Shown here: piece after piece, positions 35,487 to 43,664 of the stretch
Layout: every line of letters starts with the position of its first letter
How positions within the stretch are numbered: position 1 is the first letter of the stretch
Source: Opitutaceae bacterium
GTDB lineage: Bacteria > Verrucomicrobiota > Verrucomicrobiia > Opitutales > Opitutaceae
Direction: 5' to 3'
DNA: 60,210 nt
NCBI GenBank assembly: GCA_028281165.1
Contig: JANQKI010000062.1
Span: 1-60,210 of the forward strand
Notes under the pieces: generated by a model
Seen by the model: only the letters and a program-made list of their open reading frames with translations
Database searches by the model: none
Told to the model about the DNA's origin: nothing
Translations under genes and position numbers: made by a program

Positions 35487-36153
35487 AATTCTGATAATCG
35501 AAGACGATCCAGCTCTGCAAAGGGGTCTGAAGGATAATTTTGTCGATGAGGGGTATGAAGTTCAAGCGGCTGGCGACGGAGCAGAAGGGTTGGATTATGC
35601 CTTGGAGCATGGAGCAGACCTGATTCTGCTCGATATCATGTTGCCCAAGATAAATGGATACGAAATCTGTCGTTCCGTTCGTCTTGAAGGTTACGACATG
35701 CCTATCATTATGCTAACGGCAAAGGGCCAGGAGAGCGACATTATTCGAGGCTTGGAGATGGGCGCTGACGATTATGTTACCAAACCTTTCAGCATTCGCG
35801 AACTCATCGCTCGAGTAAAAGCCTTCCTAAGACGTCATAAATCGACGGATACGGAGCAATTTCAATTCGGCAGCTGCACGCTCGATCGCCAGTCTTGTTG
35901 CTGTTTTAAGGATGGCAAAGACTTGGGATTAACGAACAAGGAATATGGCCTTCTTGAATATTTCCTTCTCAACGCGGGGAAAGCGCTCACTCGGACGAGC
36001 ATAATGAATCATGTCTGGGGCAACAGCATTATGGTTACTCAGCGAAGTGTGGATCGTTGCGTCACAACCCTTCGTTCAAAAGTCGAAGAGACTCCATCGA
36101 GGCCCGAGTATATCAAAACGATTCGCGATGTGGGCTATCGCTTTGAGCTATAG
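35479..36153 (+). CDS. OmpR/PhoB family response regulator
   Basis: A 224-residue response regulator. The receiver domain (1-115) has the acidic pocket EDD at 8-10, the phosphorylated D52 in LLDIMLP, T near LTAKG and K in VTKPF. The winged-helix domain (about 128-224) has 'LTNKEYGLLEYFLLNAGKAL' (20 residues) and YIKTIRDVGYRF, both typical. It overlaps the kinase by 8 bp, so it is its cognate partner. Its targets are unknown; regulation of its own operon is a common possibility. It is convergent with the DUF3500 gene, with an 8-bp gap. Confidence 0.96.
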   Translation: MHRILIIEDDPALQRGLKDNFVDEGYEVQAAGDGAEGLDYALEHGADLILLDIMLPKINGYEICRSVRLEGYDMPIIMLTAKGQESDIIRGLEMGADDYVTKPFSIRELIARVKAFLRRHKSTDTEQFQFGSCTLDRQSCCCFKDGKDLGLTNKEYGLLEYFLLNAGKALTRTSIMNHVWGNSIMVTQRSVDRCVTTLRSKVEETPSRPEYIKTIRDVGYRFEL

Positions 36154-36161
36154 TCCCGAAT

Positions 36162-37169
36162 TTAGTGTGGATATTGGGCGTAGTGCTTTTGTAGAAGATC
36201 CTCTCCGAAATCTCGATCGAAGTCTCGCCAAACACAATGGATATGCGTCCCTCGATCTCGATTATCGTATTCGATAATGAATGACGGCGATTGGATGCGA
36301 TAGTAATGGTTTGAGCCTGCTTTTGCTTCTCCGGCAAAGCCGAAAGTGATCTTTTCCAATCCGCTTGCTTCGATTCTGCCTTTGTGAACTTCAGCAATGG
36401 ATGAAGCCAAATTTTCCACGTACTCGTCGATCAATGCTTGAAGAACCGACATCTCCTCCTCGTTCATTTCGGAGGCTGCCAGACCTAATGGCTTCTGAAG
36501 ATTTGTCTTTTCAGTTCTAAGCGGCAGGAAGTTCGGCTTTGGCCTGGGGATTCTAGCCTCCTCTTGCTTGGCTGCGTCTAGCATTTTGAATAAACGAAAC
36601 CCGAGGCTTTGCTCTTTTTCCAAAGGTTCAGTTCCTCCGCTTATGGATGGATGTGAAAGTGGCTGCGCTCCCAGAAAGGCAGGCGTATTCGCAATAACCT
36701 TACCATCTGAAATAGTGAAATTCATCGATACATGATGACCTTGAATACGCCATCCCCAGTCTCTACCTTCCGCTGGATCTCCGAAAATCAAAATGTAGTG
36801 ATGGGGCGAATTCCAAGGATTGTACTTCTCCAGTCGGCGAGTGACTTCGACCTTGGTGAAGCCTTTCTCGCTTAAGCCAGTCCTTAGTAATGCATTCGCT
36901 TTTTCCAATCTTCGACCAGAAAGACGGGCTACATCGACCCCCGAATATCGGCCAGGCCAGAAATCCCATTTCTTTCGCTCTCTATCTTCAAAACCTCTTC
37001 TAATGGCAGCTTTTTCTTTTCCATTTAAGCTCTCTAAAAGCTCAACCGCTGCGGTCTTCATCTCGCCAGCAAGAATTTCAAATTTCTCTTCGTGGTGGCT
37101 GTGGCTTTGGACGACAGAAGGCATCATTAGTACAGCGGCGATTAGATACAGACAGGTTTTGGTGATCAT
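36162..37169 (-). CDS. DUF3500 secreted protein
   Basis: A 335-residue protein with a signal peptide (1-22) followed by an SHSHHEE segment that could bind metal. The family signature 'GRDWGWRIQGHHVSMNFTI' (19 residues) is present near residues 135-155, and the C-terminus has YNRIQSPSFIIEYDNR-type strands (seen as HYYRIQSPSFIIEYDN). DUF3500 proteins are of unknown function and occur widely in secreted form in Planctomycetota, Verrucomicrobiota and Bacteroidota. It stands alone, convergent with the response regulator. The 259-bp region upstream has no recognised motif. Confidence 0.85.
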   Translation of the reverse strand: MITKTCLYLIAAVLMMPSVVQSHSHHEEKFEILAGEMKTAAVELLESLNGKEKAAIRRGFEDRERKKWDFWPGRYSGVDVARLSGRRLEKANALLRTGLSEKGFTKVEVTRRLEKYNPWNSPHHYILIFGDPAEGRDWGWRIQGHHVSMNFTISDGKVIANTPAFLGAQPLSHPSISGGTEPLEKEQSLGFRLFKMLDAAKQEEARIPRPKPNFLPLRTEKTNLQKPLGLAASEMNEEEMSVLQALIDEYVENLASSIAEVHKGRIEASGLEKITFGFAGEAKAGSNHYYRIQSPSFIIEYDNRDRGTHIHCVWRDFDRDFGEDLLQKHYAQYPH

Positions 37170-37428
37170 CGTTGGGAGATCCTGTTCTAAAAGTTAATGA
37201 AGATGCGGTTTGCTCGGGCAATGGCCAATGTTTTTCGCCTCGGGGCTCTAACTGGCGATGAGGCGGTATATTGGCGGGTTTTTTAGGGATATTGTCCCAA
37301 GTGTTTTTCAAATCATTGAGTAGAGGCCATCAAGGGGTGAGTAGTATCCTTCCTTGAAAATCTTTTAAGCCTGCCGATGTAGAAGAAGACGAATCGGGTT
37401 CTCCGGTTCCAAGGTAACCATTTTACAG

Positions 37429-38376
37429 ATGATGCATGCTAGGATAAAACTGCTTTCAAACAAGCTTGGCTTGATCTGGATCGCGTTGTCTTTGAGCGCA
37501 GCGCTTTACGCTTCCGACTTCAGCGCGGAAACTAAACCTTGGGAGATTGATGCGGGTATCGAACGTAATCGCCTTCCTGGTCTGGAGGAGAAACGCCGCG
37601 ATGCAAAATTGCGTCTCGTTGATTTTGAGTCGTACAAGTCTGGACGTTCTTATGCCGTCACCGCTTTGTGGGCACAATCCGACAAGGGAGAGAAATGGAA
37701 TTTTGAAAGCGGAGTGAATATTTCAGAATTCAAAGCGAGTCATGAGAAGAATGTGAGCAAAGGTTTTGCCATCACTGAGGTCGAAGTCGATCGGGTTGGA
37801 GCGTCTTTGCAATTTGCTGGAGCCTGGGTGAAGTCGAAAGTTCAGCAGCCGACTGTGTTCCACTACGGAATGGACGATTTGCTTTTCTCTAATCGCTACG
37901 GCGAGATGGCAGACCGCGGTTATCGTCTGATCGATTTCGAGGCCTACGAAGCGCAGGGTTCCATGCTTTATGCTGCAATCTGGACGCGCAATGAGGAAGG
38001 TCTTCCGGTGCGGTTTTATCGCGGTTTGGATTTCATGAAGTTTCAAAGCATTTCTCAAAGTTTAGAGAAGAGTGGATTTCGTATTTTCGATGTGGAGGGT
38101 TATGAAACAGAGGATGGCATGCGTTTTGCCGGCCAGTGGGTTAAGCTAACCGAAAGCCAAGACGCCTTTTTCGCCTTCAATATGCTTGCTGCCGAGTTCT
38201 ATGAAAAGAATTCCGAATACGAGGAGCAAGGCTTCCGTATGGTGGATTTCGAGGCCTACTCGATGAAGGCTGACCTGCGCTACGCTGGCGCCTGGGTTAA
38301 GGACGATGTGATTCGTGAAGAGCCGGAGAAAGATCGCGATGCTTTCCTCGATGCTTTTCGCGATAAGGAAGGATAA
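37429..38376 (+). CDS. secreted bacterial tandem-repeat (BTRD1-like) protein
   Basis: A 315-residue protein with a signal peptide (about 1-29). It is built from about five copies of a 45-55 residue repeat with the consensus 'G(F/Y)R(L/I/M).DFE(A/S)Y......YA..W'. Examples are LRLVDFESYKSGRSYAVTALW, GYRLIDFEAYEAQG and 'GFRMVDFEAYSMKADLRYAG' (20 residues). The pattern matches bacterial tandem repeat domain 1 (polyglycine hydrolase-like repeats). No enzymatic residues are recognised, and a binding or surface role is likely. It is convergent with the MBL-fold gene; stops are 7 bp apart. Confidence 0.75.
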   Translation: MMHARIKLLSNKLGLIWIALSLSAALYASDFSAETKPWEIDAGIERNRLPGLEEKRRDAKLRLVDFESYKSGRSYAVTALWAQSDKGEKWNFESGVNISEFKASHEKNVSKGFAITEVEVDRVGASLQFAGAWVKSKVQQPTVFHYGMDDLLFSNRYGEMADRGYRLIDFEAYEAQGSMLYAAIWTRNEEGLPVRFYRGLDFMKFQSISQSLEKSGFRIFDVEGYETEDGMRFAGQWVKLTESQDAFFAFNMLAAEFYEKNSEYEEQGFRMVDFEAYSMKADLRYAGAWVKDDVIREEPEKDRDAFLDAFRDKEG

Positions 38377-38382
38377 GGTTTT

Positions 38383-39744
38383 TCAGATTTCAATCGTCTT
38401 CAGTGGTTGCGGATCAACTACATTCAGGTGTTGATCCGCGACTGAAAGCGCATCTTGAAACCAGGCCCTCGCTCCGGGGTCGCCATGTGTGAGAACCACG
38501 TTTTTCGGCTTGGCGTCAAGGGCGAATTCCAGCAGCTCTTCACGATCGGCGTGACCGCTTAATTCGAACCTCTCTATTTGAGCTCTAACTGGGGTTTGGT
38601 AATCGTAGGCTTCGAAAACGAACGTTTCTCCAGGATTGGTTTCAAGCAGTTTTCCGCCTGGCGTATCCGGATCGCAATAACCAACAAAGCATATGGCGTT
38701 TCTTTGCTGGGATAGAAGACTAGCTGCCATGGCGTAGGACGGCGTATGCTCTACCATCATACCGCTGCTCAAAACGTAGATCCCTTGTTCTGGCGGTTCG
38801 CGGCCTGGTTTTAAATTTCGTGGCGGGCGTTTGAGTCGAAGCTCTTTGATAACCTTGCGCGAAAAGTTCACTTGTCCGACGCGTTTAGCGATTTGGTCCA
38901 TGTAGTCCGCCAGATCCAATCCGAGCCCAGCTCCGAAAATGCGGCAAGAGGGAAGATCTCCCGCTTTGATAGCATCATTAATGATTGTAAGCGTTTCTTG
39001 CATACGGCCCAACGCGAAGACGGGAATTAAGACGGACCCTCCTCTTTCTAGAGTGTGACGGATAGTCGCTAGCAGCCGTTCTATTTCCTCCGCTCTTGAC
39101 TTGCCTTCCGGCCTTTGCGTTTCGCCACGTGTGGTTTCGATGACAATCGTATCGAACACTTTCTCTTCAGGAAACCTAGCCCCGGGAAGAATGCGTTGAT
39201 CGTCAAACAACACGTCGCCAGTAAAGAAGAAGTTCCTTCCATTATGCTCGATTTCGAATCCTCCTGCCCCGGCCACATGTCCAGCCGCGTGCAGGATAAT
39301 CTCGAGTTCGTCATTCCCTTCGTAAAGGTTTAGTCGCTTGTTGTAGGGCAGAACTTCGAATCGGTCGCTAATTAAATCAACATCATCGTGGTCAAAAAGT
39401 GGATACTCTTTTATGTTATGCTCCTTTTTCTGACGCTTCATTACATTGCACGAATTGTGCAGCATTCGAGCCACTAGCATGTGGCTAGCGTGACTCATGA
39501 ATACCCGGGCGTCTGGATGCCTCCTAAGCAGAATCGGCAGGGACCCAATATGATCTAGATGGCAGTGAGTAATGATCACGAAATGGACGATTTTATCGTC
39601 AAGCTGCGAAAAATCGGGCATGGCTTCGATGCCCGCCAGCTTTGGGTGTAGACCAGAATCTACGACGAAGTTGAAGGCTCCTAGCTCTATGAATAAGGCG
39701 TTCGAGCCAATGCCGCCCTCTCTGTTCAAATCGGTTATACGCAT
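38383..39744 (-). CDS. MBL-fold / beta-CASP metallo-hydrolase (RNA exonuclease-like)
   Basis: About 453 residues. The metallo-beta-lactamase signature is ITHCHLDHIG (HxHxDH) near residue 60, with a third histidine in AAGHVAGAGG and an aspartate in FFTGDVLFD. A beta-CASP segment follows: 'RGGSVLIPVFALGRMQET', 'VLSSGMM' and the C-terminal SGHADREELLEF and VVLTHGD motifs. These match the CPSF/RNase J-like clade that acts on RNA. The frame continues to 39939, but the extra 65 codons come from an inserted palindromic element, so the ATG at 39744 is chosen. Homologues also start here, with MRITDLNREGGIGSNA. The element ends 15 bp upstream. Confidence 0.9.
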   Translation of the reverse strand: MRITDLNREGGIGSNALFIELGAFNFVVDSGLHPKLAGIEAMPDFSQLDDKIVHFVIITHCHLDHIGSLPILLRRHPDARVFMSHASHMLVARMLHNSCNVMKRQKKEHNIKEYPLFDHDDVDLISDRFEVLPYNKRLNLYEGNDELEIILHAAGHVAGAGGFEIEHNGRNFFFTGDVLFDDQRILPGARFPEEKVFDTIVIETTRGETQRPEGKSRAEEIERLLATIRHTLERGGSVLIPVFALGRMQETLTIINDAIKAGDLPSCRIFGAGLGLDLADYMDQIAKRVGQVNFSRKVIKELRLKRPPRNLKPGREPPEQGIYVLSSGMMVEHTPSYAMAASLLSQQRNAICFVGYCDPDTPGGKLLETNPGETFVFEAYDYQTPVRAQIERFELSGHADREELLEFALDAKPKNVVLTHGDPGARAWFQDALSVADQHLNVVDPQPLKTIEI

Positions 39745-39758
39745 CAAGCTGCAAATAA

Positions 39759-40025
39759 TACCACATGCAAAAAAGATTTGATGAAGTGGTGCAGATTGAA
39801 ACGAGAGCAGCGCAAGACGGCGAATCGCTTGCGACACCAGTGTCGTATGCGATTCGCTAACGCCGCGACCTCCCGTTTCAGTCGCATCCCTTCCAGGGAC
39901 GGGGGCCAGAGGGGCCACAGTGGCGTTGTTTGTCCCCACCGGGCTTCAGCCCGCTCGGGTACAAGCCGTCTGGCTGTGACCCCTCTGGCCCTCCGCCACT
40001 TCATCAAATCTTTTTGCATGTGGTA
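39759..40025. mobile_element. TA-flanked palindromic MITE-like element
   Basis: The arm ATACCACATGC...GAAGTGG at 39758-39789 (32 nt) recurs inverted at 39996-40026 (31 nt); the only difference is one A in an A-run. TA lies at both outer ends. Inside are two further imperfect hairpins: about 39795-39880 and about 39895-39990. The inner one pairs GGGCCAGAGGGG.CACAG with its complement. No transposase is encoded. It lies between the MBL gene and the GNAT gene, where the MBL promoter should be. Confidence 0.8.
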
Positions 40026-40063
40026 TAAAAGGCCAACAAAAGAGGCTCTATTCGACAGCTTCG

Positions 40064-40516
40064 TCAAGCGTCATTCCAGCCTTGTTTAGATGATTTCTCG
40101 ATTGGAAACTCCAATTCGAGGCAGTAGTCTCTAAATCCCAATGCCCGCCAGAAGGCAATGCCCGCTTCGTTATTTGCTAATACTTCGACGGTCAGCCGTT
40201 TTTCGCTCGAACGGAATGAGTCCAAGCAGTGTTGAGCCATGCTTTTCCCAAATCCACGTCTGCGCTGATCCCGAGCTACGAATAGCTGTCGCAAATAGAT
40301 TTTGTCACTATCTTCTCGATACAATAAGTAACCTACATCCTTTTCTGCATGATCGAAAACCAGACATTTGTAGCTGCCGTTAAGCCAATCTTTCATTCGG
40401 CTTTTCAGCTCCTCTTCGCTCATTGGATTGCGATGACCTTCATCCTCGATGAGCTGATGATTCCACTTGGCTAGGAGCTCCAGCTCACTCTCTCCAGCTG
40501 ATCTACACCGTAACAT
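40064..40516 (-). CDS. GNAT family N-acetyltransferase
   Basis: A 150-residue GNAT. The acetyl-CoA-binding motif A reads LFVARDQRRRGFGKSM, with R-R-G-x-G at about residues 86-90, and the late 'ANNEAGIAFWRALGF' motif is also typical. The substrate is unknown. The TcdA gene lies 17 bp upstream, so they may be co-transcribed. The stop lies 38 bp from the palindromic element. Confidence 0.88.
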   Translation of the reverse strand: MLRCRSAGESELELLAKWNHQLIEDEGHRNPMSEEELKSRMKDWLNGSYKCLVFDHAEKDVGYLLYREDSDKIYLRQLFVARDQRRRGFGKSMAQHCLDSFRSSEKRLTVEVLANNEAGIAFWRALGFRDYCLELEFPIEKSSKQGWNDA

Positions 40517-40532
40517 TATGAAGAATGGTTCC

Positions 40533-41327
40533 CTAAGTCGTATCCGAATTAGCGATGCGTTTTACGATTTCCGACGCCATGAAAAACCCGAAGGTCCCGG
40601 TGATATGAGTGGCGGCTCCATAGCCGCTTGAGCAATCTAGTCTGCGACTGCCACTCATTTCATCTATATCGCAAATTTCTGGATACACAGCTTTCTCTGG
40701 CGAGAAAACGCAGTCTACTTTGAATTTCGTATCGGGATTCTTGGGGAAGCCGTATTCAGAGCGTAGAGTCTTTCTTACTCTCTGCAGTAGCTTGTCGTTG
40801 TGAGATTTGGAGAGGTCCGCGATTTGAATTTGAGTTGGATCGATGCGACCACCAGCTCCCCCTGAAGTAATGATCGGGGTCTCGCGTTTTTCGCAAGCTG
40901 CGATTAATGCTACTTTGTGTTTAACGCTATCAATGGCGTCTGCCACGAAATCGTATTCACGATCCAGTACGTCTTCTATTGTTTGCTCCGTAAGGAAAAG
41001 ATGTTTTCTCCGAACCTCGCAATCGGGATTTATCCTTTCGCATCGCTTAGCCATAGCCTCGATCTTCGCTTCTCCGATCGATCCCTCTAGAGCGTGGATT
41101 TGCCGATTTATGTTGCTTTCGCACACATCATCGAGATCGACAAGCGTCATCCCGCCTAAACCAGATCTGGCCAGAGCCTCGGCTACCCATGAACCAACGC
41201 CCCCAATGCCCACTACGCAAATATGGGCCGCTTTCAAGCGATCCATAGCTTGAGGGCCGTACAAGCGTCCAATGCCGCCGAAACGAAACTCGTAGTTGGC
41301 TTTAGTATCTAGCATGAGCGAACACAT
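40533..41327 (-). CDS. tcdA: tRNA threonylcarbamoyladenosine dehydratase (ThiF/E1-like)
   Basis: A 264-residue TcdA (CsdL), which cyclises t6A to ct6A at tRNA position 37 in an ATP-dependent reaction. The N-terminus carries RFGGIGRLYG followed by the ATP-binding Rossmann motif GIGGVGSWVAEALARSG. 'LVDLDDVCESNINRQ' and 'YDFVADAIDSVKHK' complete the E1-like core. The catalytic or structural cysteines of the family are in the C-terminal part (IDEMSGSRRLDCSSGYGAATHITG, fragments only). The first ATG is at 41327; the next, at 41315, is also plausible. Confidence 0.93.
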   Translation of the reverse strand: MCSLMLDTKANYEFRFGGIGRLYGPQAMDRLKAAHICVVGIGGVGSWVAEALARSGLGGMTLVDLDDVCESNINRQIHALEGSIGEAKIEAMAKRCERINPDCEVRRKHLFLTEQTIEDVLDREYDFVADAIDSVKHKVALIAACEKRETPIITSGGAGGRIDPTQIQIADLSKSHNDKLLQRVRKTLRSEYGFPKNPDTKFKVDCVFSPEKAVYPEICDIDEMSGSRRLDCSSGYGAATHITGTFGFFMASEIVKRIANSDTT

Positions 41328-41383
41328 TTAATCGAAGATCGACGCGTAGCTTGCAAGGCTAAGAACGAGGCTATGGGGACAGA

Positions 41384-41481
41384 CGTCCGTCATGGACGCT
41401 TTTTAAAGCTGGTGTTTTTGTGGGAAGCTCGCTTGCCCATTCGAGAATCTCAGGGCCATGAGCTTTGTCGAATGGCGAGCT
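41384..41481. repeat. two small palindromes upstream of tcdA
   Basis: A hairpin CGTCC-GTCAT-GGACG at 41384-41398 is followed by CTTTTT. Then an interrupted inverted repeat pairs AGCTCGC..CCATTCGA (41426-41444, with four extra bases) with TCGAATGGCGAGCT (41468-41481). No plus-strand gene ends here, so a terminator is unlikely; these look like remnants of repeat families. Confidence 0.4.
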
Positions 41482-41518
41482 AATAGGATTCTAGGCTAAT
41501 TATTTAACAGCGTACGCC

Positions 41519-41680
41519 TAGTGTCCTGTTAGCTAAGTTCGTATCAATATTCAGATGTCCGCAAACGCGCGTCCGGAGGCCACACGCCACCATTTTCTTG
41601 GTAATCAAGAGGTGGAACGCGGCCTCCGGACGCGTTTGCTTGGTTGCAGTTCTGTAAAGAACTTACCTAACAGGACACTA
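41519..41680. mobile_element. TA-flanked palindromic MITE-like element
   Basis: The ends GTGTCCTGTTAGCTAAGTTC (41521-41540) and the inverted copy at 41659-41678 differ at one base, and TA flanks both sides. An inner inverted repeat pairs GCAAACGCG..TCCGGAGGCC (41561-41581, two extra bases) with 41621-41639. A small central hairpin follows at 41588-41615. The whole element can fold into one long cruciform. No transposase. The right end provides the stop codon of the AHSA1-like gene. Confidence 0.85.
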
Positions 41681-42121
41681 GAAGATCTCCACCAAATGAT
41701 CCAAGCAGACGTTCCAGCCTTGTGTGTGCGGTTCCACTACTGATTCGGGCAGTTCGTGCTTCAGAATCAGTTCGGTGCCTTCATCATGGTCTTTCAGATC
41801 AATGGTGACGGTACTGTGATCGACGAAGCCTTCTGAAACCCAAGTGAAAACAAGTCGACTGGGAGGATCTATTTCCTTGTAAACGCCGTGTGGAGCATAG
41901 TCACTGCAGCCTTCTTTTTTCCCATCGCCTGCTCCAAACATTTCGATGACGTATTCACCTCCTGGTTTCAAATCATTAGTCACTTTAGCGTAGCCTTCCG
42001 GCATGCCGTAGAACCAATCGTACATTTTCTCTGGTTGTGTTAAAGCATCGAATACATCGTTGCGATTCGCTTTTATGATTCTTGTGATTTCCAAGACGGC
42101 TATAGTCTTTTGCTCGCTCAT
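41678..42121 (-). CDS. SRPBCC/AHSA1 family protein
   Basis: A 147-residue START-like SRPBCC protein. It has the usual opening 'EITRIIKANRNDVFDALTQPE', seen here in part, then YDWFYG, 'GGEYVIEMFGAGDGK' and PPSRLVFTW, and near the end HTQGWNVCLDHLVEIF. Its start overlaps the ArsR stop (ATGA), the common ArsR-AHSA1 pair. The stop TAG at 41678-41680 consists of the target TA and the terminal base of the palindromic element, so the native C-terminus has probably been shortened or replaced. Ligand unknown. Confidence 0.85.
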   Translation of the reverse strand: MSEQKTIAVLEITRIIKANRNDVFDALTQPEKMYDWFYGMPEGYAKVTNDLKPGGEYVIEMFGAGDGKKEGCSDYAPHGVYKEIDPPSRLVFTWVSEGFVDHSTVTIDLKDHDEGTELILKHELPESVVEPHTQGWNVCLDHLVEIF

Positions 42122-42468
42122 GTGTTTTTAGATTTTCCGGTGTTTAGGTTGTTGAAATATTCTTCCAAGCTGTCCAAGCGCTTTGACCAGTAGCTAGCCA
42201 ACTGATCGATGACTTTTTCGGCCTGGCGTAGTGGATCGGTCTGCAAATGAAATCGATGCGTTTTCCCATCGCGAATTCGCTTTAAGAGGCGAGCTTCTTC
42301 GAGAACACGCAGGTGTTTGGAGACGGCGGGGGCGGAAATATCGAAAGGCTTGGCGAGCTCTCCAACAGTGGCATCTCGCTTTGAAACATGCTTCAAGATG
42401 GCCCTTCGCGTGGGATCGGCCAAGGCGTGAAAAACGCGGTTCAGCTCCAATTCTTTAGAATTAGCCAT
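42118..42468 (-). CDS. ArsR-type HTH regulator
   Basis: A 116-residue winged-helix regulator: 'HALADPTRRAILKHVSKR', then GELAKPFDISAPAVSKHLRVLEEA (recognition helix region) and RDGKTHRFHL in the wing. There is no Cys pair of the metal-sensing ELCVCDL type, so it is more like the SdpR-type group that pairs with AHSA1 proteins. It overlaps the AHSA1-like gene by 4 bp and probably regulates its own operon. AT-rich DNA with a TTGGTTAATTG-type run at 42518-42532 lies upstream. Confidence 0.93.
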   Translation of the reverse strand: MANSKELELNRVFHALADPTRRAILKHVSKRDATVGELAKPFDISAPAVSKHLRVLEEARLLKRIRDGKTHRFHLQTDPLRQAEKVIDQLASYWSKRLDSLEEYFNNLNTGKSKNT

Positions 42469-42637
42469 AGGGTTAATTGATATTTTCCCAGATCATGATC
42501 TGTCAACTTAAATTTAACCAATTGGTTAATTGATGTTGACTAGCCCTCGTCTAAAGGCGATTTCGAGCGATTTTGAGAGTGGGGCGCTTCGGGGTTGACT
42601 CCCCTTATGAGGATTCTCTTCTTGTGGCTCTAATCGT

Positions 42638-43660
42638 ATGGATGAAATAATTACGTCGTTCCTAAGCGATCTGCCTTTGCTGGTCATCTTTATTATCATT
42701 GCGGCAGGTCTCTACATTCTCAGCCTTGGCGCGAATATTCTGGTTGATGATGCGGTTGCTCTCTCCACGAGGCTTGGGGTGAGCAAGGCAATGATCGGAG
42801 CCACCATTGTGAGCTTGGGCACAACGACTCCTGAAGCCGCGGTATCCGTCATGTCCGCGTTAAGCGGTAATCCCGGTTTGGCTCTAGGCAATGCGGTGGG
42901 GTCGATTATTTGCGATACTGGTCTGATTATGGGTCTTGCCGTTCTTATTGGGAAAGTGCCTTTGGAGCGTACTTTGATGAATCGCCAGGCGAGACTGCAG
43001 ATTTCAGCTGGATTCCTCTTGGTGATAGCTTGTCTGCCGTTCTCCAACCTCAGCTCAGTGTTTGACGAAGGAGGAAGGCTGACTCAAGTCGCAGGCATCA
43101 TTTTCGTTTTGCTCTTAGTGGGATATCTCTGGATTTCGGCTGTTTGGGCCAAAAATGGAACGGGCGAGTTTGAAGCGCATGAAGTTAAGGATGATCGATC
43201 CGTTTTCGCCATGCTAGTTCGCCTGATCTTCGCTCTCGCTCTCATTATAGGTTCCTCTCACATCACCATCGATTCGGTAGAAATTGCGGCTACACGTATC
43301 GGTGTCCCTGACTCCATTATTGCAGCGACTCTTGTGGCCTTTGGCACTTCATTGCCAGAATTGGTGACGGTCGTAACCTCTGTTCGACGAGGTCATGGCG
43401 AATTAGCCATCGGAAATGTGATTGGGGCGGATATCCTGAACGTTCTTTTCGTCGCTGGCGTTTCGGCCGCCGTGACTAAGGGAGGGCTTACTGCTGGCGG
43501 TCACTTTTTCACTCAGCTTTTTCCGGCCATGCTTATCATGCTAGTGGTGTTGCGTATCGGCATTCAGGTCGGCAAGGATCAGCTGCCAAAAGCTACGGGA
43601 TACGTGCTGCTTGCCTGCTACGCGGTCTACTTGATTCAAAACGTCCTGCTGCTTAACTAG
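42638..43660 (+). CDS. calcium/sodium antiporter family (CaCA) protein
   Basis: A 340-residue membrane protein with the two inverted alpha repeats of the CaCA (YrbG-type) family. Repeat 1 has GATIVSLGTTTPEAAVSVMS and GNAVGSIICDTGL; repeat 2 has AATLVAFGTSLPELVTVVTS and GNVIGADILNVLFV. Ten to eleven membrane segments are expected. The two acidic residues in TPEA and LPEL are present, so cation exchange should be intact. Calcium/sodium exchange is the family norm, but selectivity is not certain. It stands alone, convergent with the TonB-receptor gene (4-bp gap). Confidence 0.92.
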   Translation: MDEIITSFLSDLPLLVIFIIIAAGLYILSLGANILVDDAVALSTRLGVSKAMIGATIVSLGTTTPEAAVSVMSALSGNPGLALGNAVGSIICDTGLIMGLAVLIGKVPLERTLMNRQARLQISAGFLLVIACLPFSNLSSVFDEGGRLTQVAGIIFVLLLVGYLWISAVWAKNGTGEFEAHEVKDDRSVFAMLVRLIFALALIIGSSHITIDSVEIAATRIGVPDSIIAATLVAFGTSLPELVTVVTSVRRGHGELAIGNVIGADILNVLFVAGVSAAVTKGGLTAGGHFFTQLFPAMLIMLVVLRIGIQVGKDQLPKATGYVLLACYAVYLIQNVLLLN

Positions 43661-43664
43661 AATC

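Noticed and set aside
38383..39939. The longer 518-residue frame of the MBL-fold protein
   Set aside because: The first 65 codons lie in the palindromic element and the homologous N-terminus starts at the ATG at 39744.
41384..41404. Hairpin plus T-run as an intrinsic terminator
   Set aside because: No plus-strand gene ends upstream of it; the flanking genes run on the minus strand.
41555..41743. A 62-codon plus-strand frame in the third element
   Set aside because: It lies on a palindrome and gives no known protein; it is a by-product of the repeat.
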